From Nostoc sp. C052 (GTDB taxonomy: Bacteria > Cyanobacteriota > Cyanobacteriia > Cyanobacteriales > Nostocaceae): 64,000 bases of DNA. Every line of letters starts with the position of its first letter. The first letter of the stretch is position 1. The notes below the pieces were generated by a model. That model did not search any database. It was not told where the DNA came from and worked only from the letters and a program-made list of their open reading frames with translations. This document shows positions 52,441 through 61,962 of the stretch, one piece after another. The stretch covers positions 7,764,337-7,828,336 of the forward strand of contig NZ_CP040272.1 of NCBI RefSeq assembly GCF_013393905.1, in the 5' to 3' direction. Position numbers and translations under genes: made by a program.

Positions 52441-52694
52441 TTGTTGTACTAGATGTAGAAATTTGCGAGTGCGATCGCTTAGTTACTTGTGATATAAAAA
52501 ATTGAGTATTTCTAACAGACAGAATCTATTTAAATTACTTTTTATAAAATCTTAATATTTCTCAACTAAGTTTAAAAAATCTTGGGATTGAGTTCATAAT
52601 TAAGTAGCGATCGCTTTGTAAAGGTTAGTTGATATTTCTTGTCAAACTGCGAGTAAAGTTAGAAACTAAGAAATACAACACACGCAATTATTTT

Positions 52695-53186
52695 ATGACT
52701 GCTATTTCTAACCTTGAATTCAAACGGCCAATTTGGCAAACTGCAATCATATTGACTTTAGGCTTTTGGCTCAGTGCAAGTCTAGTTTTAGACTGGGTAA
52801 TTATGCCTAGCCTTTATCTTTCTGGAATGATGAACCAAGCTGGTTTTACGACAGCAGGCTATACGATTTTTTGGAACTTCAATCGGATGGAGTTATTATC
52901 TGCTGCGATCGTATTGACTGGGGCACTAGCTTTAGGAAAAACTCAATATCACTGGCGTATTGGCAGTATTGTTTTATCTGGGCTGTTGCTAACTATAGCT
53001 ATGCTTGACACCTATTTCTTAACTCCACAGATGTGCGCCATAGGAGTTCAACTCAACCTATTTGAAGCTGCTGCTGCTATTCCATCAACAATGAGTTTAC
53101 TGCACGGTGGTTATTGGTTACTGGAAGTAGTTAAGCTGGCGGTATGTGGCACACTTTTAACTTGGTGCTGGCGGGGGCAAGTTTAA
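52695..53186 (+). CDS. Small membrane protein, four helices, DUF4149-like
   Basis: Protein of 163 residues with four likely membrane helices (about 15-37, 60-80, 88-105, 135-158). ATG at 52695 gives MTAISNLEFKRPIWQTAI, a reasonable cytoplasmic start; the frame is open 22 codons further up to a possible ATG at 52629 but that extension (VKLRVKLETKKY) looks non-coding. Residues such as WVIMPSLYLSGMMNQAGF and FFLTPQMCAIGV-type YFLTPQMCAIGVQLN recall DUF4149. Function unknown. It is followed by a good terminator, so it is a single-gene unit. It is divergent from mysA, but 1.8 kb apart. Confidence 0.7.
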   Translation: MTAISNLEFKRPIWQTAIILTLGFWLSASLVLDWVIMPSLYLSGMMNQAGFTTAGYTIFWNFNRMELLSAAIVLTGALALGKTQYHWRIGSIVLSGLLLTIAMLDTYFLTPQMCAIGVQLNLFEAAAAIPSTMSLLHGGYWLLEVVKLAVCGTLLTWCWRGQV

Positions 53187-53236
53187 GTCGATGGAGAAAT
53201 ATAACAGTGAGAATGTCTAATTATAAATCTCACGCC

Positions 53237-53267
53237 AAAGACGCAAATCATGTATTTGCGTCTTTTT
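53237..53267 (+). terminator. Rho-independent terminator after the small membrane protein
   Basis: AAAGACGCAAAT (53237-53248), loop CATGT, perfect complement (53254-53265), running into TCTTTTTGC. Hairpin plus U-run 50 bases after the stop codon is the classic form. Confidence 0.8.
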
Positions 53268-54492
53268 GCTACATATATCTTAAGTAGATAAACAAAAATA
53301 TTTACAGTTATTGTGTAATTAAATAAGCATCTATAATTGTCTTTTACTGTACATTTTCAGCCTTCCCGGATATCCGAACAAATAAATATTTATAACAATT
53401 TTCTGGAAGATGCTATTAATTAGTTTTCATGTTTACTTTACTGATTTATCATGAAGTTTATATATTTCTCCTAACTTTTTTTGAAAATTATAGTAACCTG
53501 AATTTTAGTGAGTACTTTGCTTGTTATCTACCATCTAGTTGAAAACAGCTATTTTGCATGTATTTACTACCAATGAAGAATTTCGCTGTAAATTCTTGAA
53601 TTTGTCACTCTAAATTGTGCAGGTGACTATTTAGCCCCAGCCCCACACAAAATTAGAACCCGTTTGCAGTAATTATGAAGAGATTCCCTTCTGCTAATTT
53701 GTCCGCCTGTGCATCTCACTACACACCATCATGGCGACAATTATCAGCCAACTCATCCTTGGCCGGAGGTTTACCATTCTTGTTGTGCAATAATTTTGCC
53801 CAATCCCAACATTAAGAGTTGCTCTACAATCACCAACCTAAGTAAGACATTGAGTTTTTGGAATGCTTAGTTTTTAATCATACTTTTTCTCTGAAAGGAG
53901 TTTCCCTCAAGAATAAACTTCTTAAAAAAGTACCCGACTACTTTCGTCACAGCTGCAAAAACATAGTTTATCAGTGCGGACTGAATAACTAAAAGCCTTG
54001 ATTTAGTAGCATTTGCGTCTATATGACAGTAGATTTTGGTCGATTTAGATTTTAGCATTAAGAGCAAAAAAAATTTTGCAATAGAACTAAAATATCTGTA
54101 ATTTTAGGCTGCAAAATACGGATAACAATGATGCTTTTGTGACTGATGGGCGAGAGCCAATTGTCTATAGTTTGCACTTGAGTTACTGTTAGATTGGCTA
54201 GATTAGCTAAAGATACAGAAAACCAATCTAATTTTTGAAATACTATATCCTGGCAACTAGTCGGGCAATTTTGCTATTGGTCAGTAGCATGAATTGGTTT
54301 AGTTGTAACTCGCGGATTATAGCTTAACAGAGATTGGTGAATTAAGAGTTGGGGGGTGTGGAATCTCTGTACTAACTCAATTGTGACCACTATATTTATC
54401 TGATAGTGCTTCTAACAAAGTCGCAGTGAATTCCGAAAAGGTAATTCGCTAATTTTGCCTGCAAATATTAATTTTATTCCCAAGCAATTCCA
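53268..54492. other. 1.2-kb spacer with no gene seen
   Basis: AT-rich. It has one short open frame on the minus strand (53867-54067) without coding character. A 9-base stem TTAGATTGG/CCAATCTAA (54189-54197, 54223-54231) precedes TTTTT. Nothing else is supported. It includes the promoter of the PATAN-receiver gene. Confidence 0.6.
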
Positions 54493-55596
54493 ATGAAGAC
54501 ACTTCCGATTAGTAGATACAGATTTTTCCAAAAGCTTCAGCCCCTACCGTTGTTAAAAAAAATCACTGGTAAGTCGGTTACTGGTTGTTTGCAGGTGTTT
54601 AGTACATCAGGTTCTTGGTCAATATATGTAGACGAGGGTAAACTAATTTATGCCTGCTACTCAGAGAAAATGTTTGAGCCGCTTTACAGAAATTTGCAGT
54701 GCTTGAGTCAGGAAATTTCTACTCTCCCTCATGGAATCAAAGACCAATTGCGGGCAATATTTGAAACTGGTATTGAAAATCAGGCAATACCAAATCCAGA
54801 TTATCTAGCTATTTGTTGGTTAGTCAATCAGAAATATATCAGTCCTTCTCAAGCAGCAATGCTGATAGAGCAATTGGCGCTAGAAGTTCTGGAGTCATTT
54901 CTGAACTTAGAAGAGGGGAGTTATGAATTTATTCCTGAAAGCTTTCTGGATGATATGCCAAAGTTTTGTCATCTAAATCTCCGCTTACTAGTTGAACAAT
55001 GTCTAACACCCCAAAGCTTTGACCAAGACGCTCGTAGAGAAGTAGCTTATCGTCAAACATCACCAAGTTCTCAATCGCACCCCTCACAATTTTTCCAAAT
55101 AAATGAGCTACAACCTAAAGCCAAAACTACACCAAAATTGCCTGAAATAAACAGCTATAAACCAGCAGCCTACTCTATTAGGAGTAATGAATATAGGGGT
55201 CAGCAAATTATTCAACCGGCTGCTGACAAAAAAATCTACACAATCTTTTGTATTGATGACAATCCTACAGTCATGAATGCTATTAAAAGTTATTTAGATG
55301 AGCAAACATTTTCTGTTATGGGAGTTACCGATTCGTTAAAAGCTTTAATGCAGATTGTCCGTATAAAACCCGATATAATTTTGTTAGATATTTCGATGCC
55401 TAATTTAGACGGATATGAACTCTGCTCTTTACTTCGTAAACACTCACATTTCAAGAATACGCCTGTGATTCTGGTGTCAGAAAAAGTAGGATTTATAGAT
55501 AGAGCTAAAGCTAAGATGGTTAGAGCATCAGGCTATTTAACTAAGCCTTTTACACAAGGAGATTTACTAAAAGTAATTTTTCAACATATTGTTTAA
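54493..55596 (+). CDS. PATAN (DUF4388)-receiver response regulator
   Basis: Protein of 367 residues, PatA-like architecture. The N-terminal about 1-180 is DUF4388/PATAN (ITGKSVTGCLQVFSTSGSWSIYVDEGKLIYACYS shortened: VTGCLQVFSTSGSWSIYVDE; then helices LIEQLALEVLESFLNLEEGSYEF shortened: EQLALEVLESFLNLEEG). A Ser/Pro/Gln linker (185-250) leads to a receiver domain (about 253-367) with Asp-Asp pair IFCIDDNP, phospho-Asp in IILLDISMPNLDG and Lys in SGYLTKPF. Such proteins usually start gene sets for pilus phototaxis or heterocyst-related signalling with CheY, CheW, MCP and CheA behind. Here only a broken CheY-like relic follows (55654-55877), so the pathway has lost its partners locally. Confidence 0.87.
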   Translation: MKTLPISRYRFFQKLQPLPLLKKITGKSVTGCLQVFSTSGSWSIYVDEGKLIYACYSEKMFEPLYRNLQCLSQEISTLPHGIKDQLRAIFETGIENQAIPNPDYLAICWLVNQKYISPSQAAMLIEQLALEVLESFLNLEEGSYEFIPESFLDDMPKFCHLNLRLLVEQCLTPQSFDQDARREVAYRQTSPSSQSHPSQFFQINELQPKAKTTPKLPEINSYKPAAYSIRSNEYRGQQIIQPAADKKIYTIFCIDDNPTVMNAIKSYLDEQTFSVMGVTDSLKALMQIVRIKPDIILLDISMPNLDGYELCSLLRKHSHFKNTPVILVSEKVGFIDRAKAKMVRASGYLTKPFTQGDLLKVIFQHIV

Positions 55597-55653
55597 TTTC
55601 CTCTGAGAAAAAGCAACTCTACTTAAATAACCTATGATTTTGGAGATTTGGGG

Positions 55654-55877
55654 TTGAGTATTATCTGGATTGCTACCATTTTATTTATAGAAGATTGTCT
55701 GACTGAATTTAAATTAATTAGTTATTATCTTACAGATAGAGAACAAAATTTTATTAAGGCAGCTAGTGCTAAAAAAGCTCTAGAAATAATCTTAGAAGAA
55801 ATGGCGCTAAAATTGTTGCTGGTGTAGTAATGCCGAAGATGAAGGTATTACCAGAAAGAATATTTCAATCATTATAA
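55654..55877 (+). pseudogene. Decayed CheY-like receiver domain
   Basis: The TTG at 55654 opens a 58-codon frame reading FIEDCLTEFKLISYYLTD and NFIKAASAKKALEIIL, which resembles the first half of a CheY receiver (acidic pocket, alpha-1, beta-2). A shift into the frame +2 near 55806 continues KIVAGVVMPKMKVLPER, resembling the phospho-site strand (here Val replaces Asp), then stops at 55875. Frameshift and lost Asp mark it as a pseudogene. In related operons a CheY gene follows the PATAN-receiver gene. The rest of 55597-55997 has no gene. Confidence 0.6.
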
Positions 55878-55997
55878 TAGCGATCGCCCCTCTCTTGTTT
55901 GCCATTGTACAATGCTTTATCCCACCTGTAGGGGTAATTCATAAATTACCCCTACAGTGTTTTCCATAAATTAGTTAAAATTTTTGTGGAAGTTTTG

Positions 55998-58900
55998 TTA
56001 GTGATTGCAAAGAGAGCGATCGCTCTTTTCTACTGTCATATTAGTCTTTAGATAATCCTGCACCCACTCACAGCTATATTTCAGCAAGTTGAGATGGAAA
56101 ATTTGTTGTAGATCCCATAAAATCACAAGTTGGTCATCTCCACCAGAAGCGAGGGTTTTGCCATCAGGGCTAAAGGCAACACTGCTCACATTAGAAGTAT
56201 GTCCATTAAGCGTGACAAGCAAAGTACCATCGATCTTCCAGACTTTGATCGTATTATCAAAACCTGCTGCCGCCAACATTTGACCATCTGGACTAAATGC
56301 TACTCTCGTTAAACCAATACTTTTACCATCAAAAATTCTTACAAGACTACCATCGCGTTTCCAAAGTCGCAGACAACCATCTCCACCAGTGGAGGCAATA
56401 AATTGACTATTGGGGCTAATGGCAACTCCAAAAACTTCACTCTTGTGCCCTTCTAAGATGCGATCGGGTTTTTCTAACAGGCGTTGGCTATTTTCTGAAG
56501 TCCAAAGTTTAATAGTACCATCAGCACTGGCAGAGGCGATAAACTGCCCATCTGGACTATAAACAATATCCCAAATTCGGCCTGTATGCGCCTGGATAAC
56601 TTGGTGCAATTGGAACTCTCCATTAGAATCGCGTTGCCAGAGTCTCAGTTTGTAATCAAAACCCACAGTCACTAGCCGATTACCATCAGGACTGTAGCTA
56701 ACACCCAAAAGGCCGATACCTGGCCCCTTCAAAATGGTTCGCTGATTGCGGTCTAGTTCCCATAGTCTTACAGCACCCTTAGAACCAACGATCGCTAAAG
56801 TTCGACCATCGGGGCTAAAGGCGAGACTAAGCATTCGGGAATCTTCTTCAACAATAGTTTTGGCTAAAGAACCATCGCGTTTCCAGAGTTTGACTTCTTT
56901 GCCAGCAACGGAGGCTAGGCGTTGCCCATCAGGGCTAAATGCCACCCGCCAGACCATTTCTTGATGACCATTGAGTAGCTTAAGTAAGGGTGAGTTGACT
57001 TTCCAGAGTTTGACAGTGTTATCGTGACCGGCAGAGGCGAGGGTTTCTCCGTCAGGACTGAAGGCGACGGTTTGAACATTTGCGGTATGCCCCTGGAAAG
57101 TTCTTAATAGAGTACCATCTACCCGCCAGAGTCTTACAGTTTTATCAGCGCCGCCGGAGGCAATGGTCTGCCCATCAAAGGTAAAAGCTACACTAAATAT
57201 TTCAGCGTTATGTCCTTTAAAAGTTCTCAGGAGAGTGCCTTCTCGATTCCACAGTCGCACCATCTTATCTGCACCGCCAGATACTAAAGTTTGTCCATCA
57301 GGGCTAAAAGCAACACTCCAAACAGTTGCCTTTCCGGCTGTGAATGTTTTGATTAGTGTTCCATCTAATCGCCAAAGCTGATTCGTGCCACCTACCATAC
57401 TAGAAGCGAGGGTTTGACCATCGGGGCTAAAAGCAATTCCCCATACACCACGTTCATGTTTAATAGTTCTAATTAAAGTGCCATCTAGTTGCCAAAGCTT
57501 AACGCTAAAATCGCCACTGGCAGAAGCGATAGTTTTTCCATCTGGGCTAAAAGCAACTCGCCACACCGCAGATTTATGCCCTTTGAGAACAGTTAACAAT
57601 TTACCATCAATCGTCCAAAGACGGATAGCGCCATCAATGCCGGCAGCGACTATCAGGTGGCTATCTGGGCTGAAGCGGACGCTTTGGATGGTTGCAGTAT
57701 GTGGCAGTGTTCTTACTAGTGTTCCATCCCGCTTCCACAGCTTGACTGTGCGATCGATGCTAGATGAGACAATCCACTGACCATCGGGGCTAAAATCAAC
57801 CCCTAAGACAATCCCTTGATGCCCTGACAGGTGATTGAATTCATCAGCACCATAGACAGCTTGTTGCAACACTTTGCCTGTTTGGAGATCCAGGGCATTG
57901 GCATCTGCAAAATTTTGCAGATCGAGCCGTTGAAATTTCCGTCTGGCTTGGATTGCTTGTACCAGTGCATCTAAGCGTTGATTAGAATTAAAACTACCAT
58001 TGGAAGCAGCCGCGATCGCTCGTACCTCACTCAGCGATGCTTGTCGATCGGCATAGAGGGTTGCGATCCCCAGGATAATAGCTGCTACTAGAGCTATACT
58101 TACCCCTATTAGTAGTCGTTGCTGAAGACGGGCGCTTTTTTGTTCACTTGCCAATCGCGCTTCGGTTTCTTTAAGCCGTTCTACTTCTAATTTTTGTTGG
58201 AATTCTCGACGTTCCAATTCCTGACTGGCTGCTAAAAATCGATAGTCCAAATCGCTGAGACTTTTACGCTGAGTCCAATCCAATACCTCTTTTAAGGCAT
58301 TTCCCCTTAGCAGGCGTGACTCATCTTGAAAATCTGATGCTACCCAAGCATTGAATGGCTGTGAATAAGGGCGCAGATTGTCTAACTGTCTTAATACCCA
58401 TTCTGAATTGAAAATATTACGGTAGATCGGATTTTTAATTCTGAGATAGCCATTATACTTCTCGACCAATCCCGATAGTAAAAGCTCCGTTTGTTCTCGA
58501 CTATCATCAATAGGTACGGGAGATATTGGAGGTAGAGGTAAGGAGTCGCTAGTGTCTTTATTGTTTGCGTCCCCCCTGTCCTCGATTTCCTCTGTTTGCA
58601 ATACCTGCTGATAAAGACTCAACAACCGTCCGGCTTGTTGTTGGTTGAAAAGTAAGCGATCGCGAATAGTGCGGAGGTGTTCGGGTTCATCTTGTGATTC
58701 CCAGTTTTGGATAATGTGCGATCGCACCAATTCTTCTACCCAATACGCCTCAGTTTTTGGCGATAAAACAATTTTCCGTTCTGATGACTTTGAGGCAGTT
58801 TGCAGAACTAACTGACAGAGTTTTTGAGTCAGAAACGGTTGTCCCCCTGTCCAGTAAATCACCTCTTGCAGCACAACTTCTGGTTGACTGATTGCTTCCT

Positions 58901-59582
58901 TTAACCCATTTAGCAATGGGCTAGCTTCATGCAATCGAAAACCGTATAACTCTATAGCCGTCCCAATATTAAAAGGTGTCCGGCGTTTATCAGCAATTAA
59001 ATCAGATGGGCTGGCTACTCCAAACAATGCAAATCCCAAGCGTTGAAAATTCGGATCGTGTGCTTGCTGATTGTAGCAATGACGAATCCAGGCAAAAAAG
59101 TCATTGACCGGAAAACTCAAACTCAGTAAACTATCAATCTCATCAATGAAAATAAAAATGCCTTTGGCTTTGTCGTCTGTTTCACCATCGCCCTTGACAT
59201 TTGGCAGCAACACTTCTTCAACAAACTGGTGTAGTTTTTGTATAGGAGAAAGACCTGCTTGGATATCCCACCATTGCTTAAAGTTGACGTGTTCCGCCAG
59301 ATTTAACCCGTAGAACATGCTAACAATGATTCCTTTATACCATTGTGCTGATGTGGTATCTTCACTACCCAATTGAGTTACATCTAGGTAGACACATTTA
59401 TAGCCTTCTGACTTGAGACGACGACTTATTCGCTGTAGTAGGGATGACTTGCCCATTTGGCGAGAGTTAAAGACATAGCAAAAATCACCATCTTTTAGAC
59501 TGGTATAAAGCTTTTCGTCTGCCTGACGCACAACATAAGTGGGATCGTCACTGTGGAGGCTACCGCCAACTTGGTATCTCAT
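55998..59582 (-). CDS. AAA-like ATPase with 14 WD40 repeats
   Basis: Protein of 1194 residues. The N-terminal AAA-like domain (about 1-400, AAA_35 type) has Walker A in NSRQMGKSSLLQRI (about 39-52) and Walker B in IFIFIDEIDSLLS (about 140). A coiled region (ELERREFQQKLEVERLKETE) and one membrane helix (about 490-512, LIGVSIALVAAIILGIATLY) follow. Fourteen WD40 repeats (about 580-1160) each keep FSPDG and a final xLW; 14 fits two seven-bladed propellers. It is a large cyanobacterial STAND-like family protein whose targets are unknown; defence or signalling roles have been proposed for related architectures. ATG at 59582 gives the canonical MRYQVGGSL start. The membrane helix between ATPase and propeller is notable. 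Confidence 0.88.
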   Translation of the reverse strand: MRYQVGGSLHSDDPTYVVRQADEKLYTSLKDGDFCYVFNSRQMGKSSLLQRISRRLKSEGYKCVYLDVTQLGSEDTTSAQWYKGIIVSMFYGLNLAEHVNFKQWWDIQAGLSPIQKLHQFVEEVLLPNVKGDGETDDKAKGIFIFIDEIDSLLSLSFPVNDFFAWIRHCYNQQAHDPNFQRLGFALFGVASPSDLIADKRRTPFNIGTAIELYGFRLHEASPLLNGLKEAISQPEVVLQEVIYWTGGQPFLTQKLCQLVLQTASKSSERKIVLSPKTEAYWVEELVRSHIIQNWESQDEPEHLRTIRDRLLFNQQQAGRLLSLYQQVLQTEEIEDRGDANNKDTSDSLPLPPISPVPIDDSREQTELLLSGLVEKYNGYLRIKNPIYRNIFNSEWVLRQLDNLRPYSQPFNAWVASDFQDESRLLRGNALKEVLDWTQRKSLSDLDYRFLAASQELERREFQQKLEVERLKETEARLASEQKSARLQQRLLIGVSIALVAAIILGIATLYADRQASLSEVRAIAAASNGSFNSNQRLDALVQAIQARRKFQRLDLQNFADANALDLQTGKVLQQAVYGADEFNHLSGHQGIVLGVDFSPDGQWIVSSSIDRTVKLWKRDGTLVRTLPHTATIQSVRFSPDSHLIVAAGIDGAIRLWTIDGKLLTVLKGHKSAVWRVAFSPDGKTIASASGDFSVKLWQLDGTLIRTIKHERGVWGIAFSPDGQTLASSMVGGTNQLWRLDGTLIKTFTAGKATVWSVAFSPDGQTLVSGGADKMVRLWNREGTLLRTFKGHNAEIFSVAFTFDGQTIASGGADKTVRLWRVDGTLLRTFQGHTANVQTVAFSPDGETLASAGHDNTVKLWKVNSPLLKLLNGHQEMVWRVAFSPDGQRLASVAGKEVKLWKRDGSLAKTIVEEDSRMLSLAFSPDGRTLAIVGSKGAVRLWELDRNQRTILKGPGIGLLGVSYSPDGNRLVTVGFDYKLRLWQRDSNGEFQLHQVIQAHTGRIWDIVYSPDGQFIASASADGTIKLWTSENSQRLLEKPDRILEGHKSEVFGVAISPNSQFIASTGGDGCLRLWKRDGSLVRIFDGKSIGLTRVAFSPDGQMLAAAGFDNTIKVWKIDGTLLVTLNGHTSNVSSVAFSPDGKTLASGGDDQLVILWDLQQIFHLNLLKYSCEWVQDYLKTNMTVEKSDRSLCNH

Positions 59583-59632
59583 GCAAAAGTGTGATTAGAA
59601 AAAAAAGGAAGATATAAAAACAATAATTGAAG

Positions 59633-59664
59633 AATTCAGAATTCAGAATTCAGAATTCTGAATT
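59633..59664. repeat. AATTCAG heptamer tandem repeat
   Basis: Three perfect AATTCAG units and AATTCTG, with a complementary tail, at 59633-59660. It lies between the divergent AAA-WD40 and RCK genes. The rest of this 291-base spacer is CCCCAGTCCC-type repeats and AT-rich DNA. Confidence 0.75.
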
Positions 59665-59873
59665 TTGTTTAGGGAGACAGAAAGAAAAATTAAAACCTTT
59701 TACTCTTATCTTTATACCTTTATACTCCCTGCCCCCAAGTCCCCAATCCCCAGCCCCCAGTCCCTTTTTCAAGCAATCGTGTTGTCAGCTACAGTTATAT
59801 TCTAGGAAAGTAGGCAACAATATTCGTAAATAACTAGAAATGCAGCCCTACCTATAAAAGATGCTGCCGTTTC

Positions 59874-61565
59874 ATGAAACCCCGAATTATTGTTTGTGGC
59901 TTAGGACGTACCGGATATAAAACCTTTCGTCTGCTAAGACATCAGGGAGCCTTCGTTGTTGGTATTCATCATCAATCTATCCCTGGCGAAACGGCAGGAG
60001 ATGTGATTGTTGGCGATTTACAAGCAGCTTCTACCCTAACAGCAGCAGGAATTGAACAGGCACATACTATAGTAATCGCTGGCTCTAAAGATGCTTTGAA
60101 TTTGTCTATTATGATGCAGGCGCGGGTGCTGAATCCCCAGATTCGGATTATCAACCGTTTTTATAATACAAATTTAGGGGAGCGCTTAGATCAAAGTTTG
60201 CCAGACCATTTGAGTATGAGTGTTGTCGGATTAGCAGCACCCGTATTCACCTTTGCAGCAATGGGAAACCGAGCGATCGGACAAATCAAATTATTTCAGC
60301 AAACTTGGCCAATTCACGAAGAATACATTGATGAAAATCACTTCTGGAAGGGTCGAAAGCTGAGTGAATTGTGGGAAGACCGATCGCGGATGCTAATTTA
60401 TTATTTGCCAGTCAAAGGCGAGATGGATTTAGTGTCAGCTGTCATCTCTGGACAAGAGATAAAAGTAGGCGATCGCATAATCATAGGCACTCAACCCCGC
60501 ATCCGTTCTCCCCGGCGATCGTTGATTAGAAAACTGCTGAAAGTTATGACTAATTTTAGGCAGTTTCAAGAACACGGGCGATCGGTAGTGCTGGGTGCGA
60601 TTGCACTATTGGCGGTGATTGCGATCGCTACATTCACCTATATGTCGGCTGAGTTGAGTTTGTCTCCTGTCGATGCTCTATATTTTTCTGTAGGCATGAT
60701 TACTGGAGCAGGTGGTAATGACAAAGTAGTAGAAAATGCTCCTAACAGTATTAAGTTATTTACTGTTGTGATGATGCTGGTTGGAGCAGTGGTGATTGGT
60801 ATTTGGTACGCCATGCTCACCGATTTTGTTTTAGGAAGCCGCTTTAAGCAATTTTGGGATGCAGCCCGAATTCCCCAGCGATCGCATTACATTGTCTGTG
60901 GCTTGAGTGGCATTGGCGTGAGAATTGTCCAGCAACTCCACATCAGCGGACATGAAGTTGTAGTAGTTGAACCCGACTCCAACAACAAATATATCAACAC
61001 CGCCCGCGAACTGGGTATTCCTGTCATTCAGGGCGATGCTAGCTTCCGTACAATACTCAAAGCCAGCAATATAGAATCTGCCGCCGCAGTGCTAGCTGTG
61101 ACTAGCAATGATGCTACCAATCTAGAAATTGCCCTCAAAGCCAAAGGCTTGACACCCACCATTCCGGTGATTGTTCATTATGCCGATCCCGATTTTGCTG
61201 GCATAGCGCAACAGCTATTTGGCTTCGAGGCCGTACTGAGTCCGGCTGAACTAGCAGCCCCAGCTTTTGCCGCTGCTGCACTAGGGGGACGCATCCTCGG
61301 CAATGGCATCACAGCCGATAGTCTTTGGGTGGCTTTTGCCACTGTGATTACAACTTCACATGCCTTTTGTGGTCAGTGGGTGAAAGATGTAGCCATGTCT
61401 GCTGACTGTGTACCTTTGTACGTAGAGACTAATCATCAAACCCTTCATGGCTGGGATTTGTTAGAAACCAATCTCAGTGATGGTGACATTTTATATATGA
61501 CTATGCCAGCAACGCGGCTATATCAATTGTGGCGAGACGAGCGAGTTTGTGAATCACACATTTAA
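59874..61565 (+). CDS. RCK-2TM-RCK ion-channel-like protein with non-canonical pore
   Basis: Protein of 563 residues. A first RCK_N nucleotide-binding domain (about 1-125, IIVCGLGRTGYKTFRLLRHQ) and RCK_C-like part (about 140-210) precede two membrane helices (about 240-262 and 298-322) flanking a pore loop with ALYFSVGMITGAGGND. A second RCK_N (about 340-460, YIVCGLSGIGVRIVQQLH) and a C-terminal part follow. The layout is that of K+ channel/NAD-binding proteins. The expected filter TxGYGD is replaced by TGAGGND, so K+ selectivity cannot be assumed. The protein is plausible as a cation channel gated by nucleotides. It is divergent from the AAA-WD40 gene and monocistronic. Confidence 0.85.
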   Translation: MKPRIIVCGLGRTGYKTFRLLRHQGAFVVGIHHQSIPGETAGDVIVGDLQAASTLTAAGIEQAHTIVIAGSKDALNLSIMMQARVLNPQIRIINRFYNTNLGERLDQSLPDHLSMSVVGLAAPVFTFAAMGNRAIGQIKLFQQTWPIHEEYIDENHFWKGRKLSELWEDRSRMLIYYLPVKGEMDLVSAVISGQEIKVGDRIIIGTQPRIRSPRRSLIRKLLKVMTNFRQFQEHGRSVVLGAIALLAVIAIATFTYMSAELSLSPVDALYFSVGMITGAGGNDKVVENAPNSIKLFTVVMMLVGAVVIGIWYAMLTDFVLGSRFKQFWDAARIPQRSHYIVCGLSGIGVRIVQQLHISGHEVVVVEPDSNNKYINTARELGIPVIQGDASFRTILKASNIESAAAVLAVTSNDATNLEIALKAKGLTPTIPVIVHYADPDFAGIAQQLFGFEAVLSPAELAAPAFAAAALGGRILGNGITADSLWVAFATVITTSHAFCGQWVKDVAMSADCVPLYVETNHQTLHGWDLLETNLSDGDILYMTMPATRLYQLWRDERVCESHI

Positions 61566-61793
61566 ATAATTCGTAATTCGTAATTAAGTTTTTTGACGGG
61601 GATTTAGACGCCGACCAAAAACTTGCCGATTATTGAAACGGGGGATTTAAACCCACGATACTCGGTTAAATAATTCTTAATTACAGCTATTTTCAGGTAA
61701 ATAGACCATGCGGTAGGGGTACAGAATGCTGTGCCCTTACACAGATGTGTTTCAAATACATGAAAACTGCTGTAACATACCACTTCCCACATC
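61566..61793. other. Spacer without gene
   Basis: Starts with AATTCGT heptamers just after the stop codon, then AT-rich sequence with no supported gene. A small frame on the minus strand (61604-61792) has no coding character. Confidence 0.6.
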
Positions 61794-61949
61794 CAATACT
61801 GTTCAGTTAAGGCAAGAAACGCGATGAATCGCCGTCTTTACAATAACCAGTCTTTTGTAGAGACGGCGATTTATCGCGTCTTTGTGATGATTTATCGTAT
61901 CTTTAGCGATCTAAAATTTTCATCAAAAAACTTTAACCTAACTGTATTG
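61794..61949. mobile_element. MITE-like element, CAATAC family, decayed
   Basis: 156 bases beginning CAATACTGTTCAGTTAAGG and ending CTTTAACCTAACTGTATTG. It holds an inverted pair of the GCGATGAATCGCCGTCT repeat (61813-61843 and 61855-61884, about 30 bases, few mismatches). Flanks TTCCCACATC and TCCCCACTCT match only at 6 of 10, so the target duplication is decayed or absent. Confidence 0.6.
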
Positions 61950-61962
61950 TCCCCACTCTCAT

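Larger units (their letters stand above)
50927..52694. other. 1.8-kb upstream region of mysA without a gene
   Basis: Only AT-rich DNA with stop codons in all frames and several symmetric elements, listed separately: a 22-base palindrome (51267-51288), a 16-base inverted repeat (51890-51938) and a small TA-flanked mobile element (52317-52440). A 7-base stem TTTTACC/GGTAAAA stands at 51014-51033. It is probably the control region for the UV-responsive mys operon. It divides it from a divergent gene at 52695. Confidence 0.6.

Noticed and set aside
53867..54067. 66-codon minus-strand frame in the spacer before the PATAN-receiver gene
   Set aside because: No ribosome site, no domain, composition like the AT-rich surroundings.
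55998..59582. AAA-WD40 gene as part of a defence island
   Set aside because: No restriction, toxin-antitoxin, nuclease or phage genes lie near it; single architecture is not enough evidence.
59627..59833. 68-codon frame before the RCK gene
   Set aside because: Made of AATTCAG and CCCCAGTCCC repeats.
61604..61792. 62-codon minus-strand frame
   Set aside because: No coding character, overlaps repeat-rich DNA after the RCK gene.
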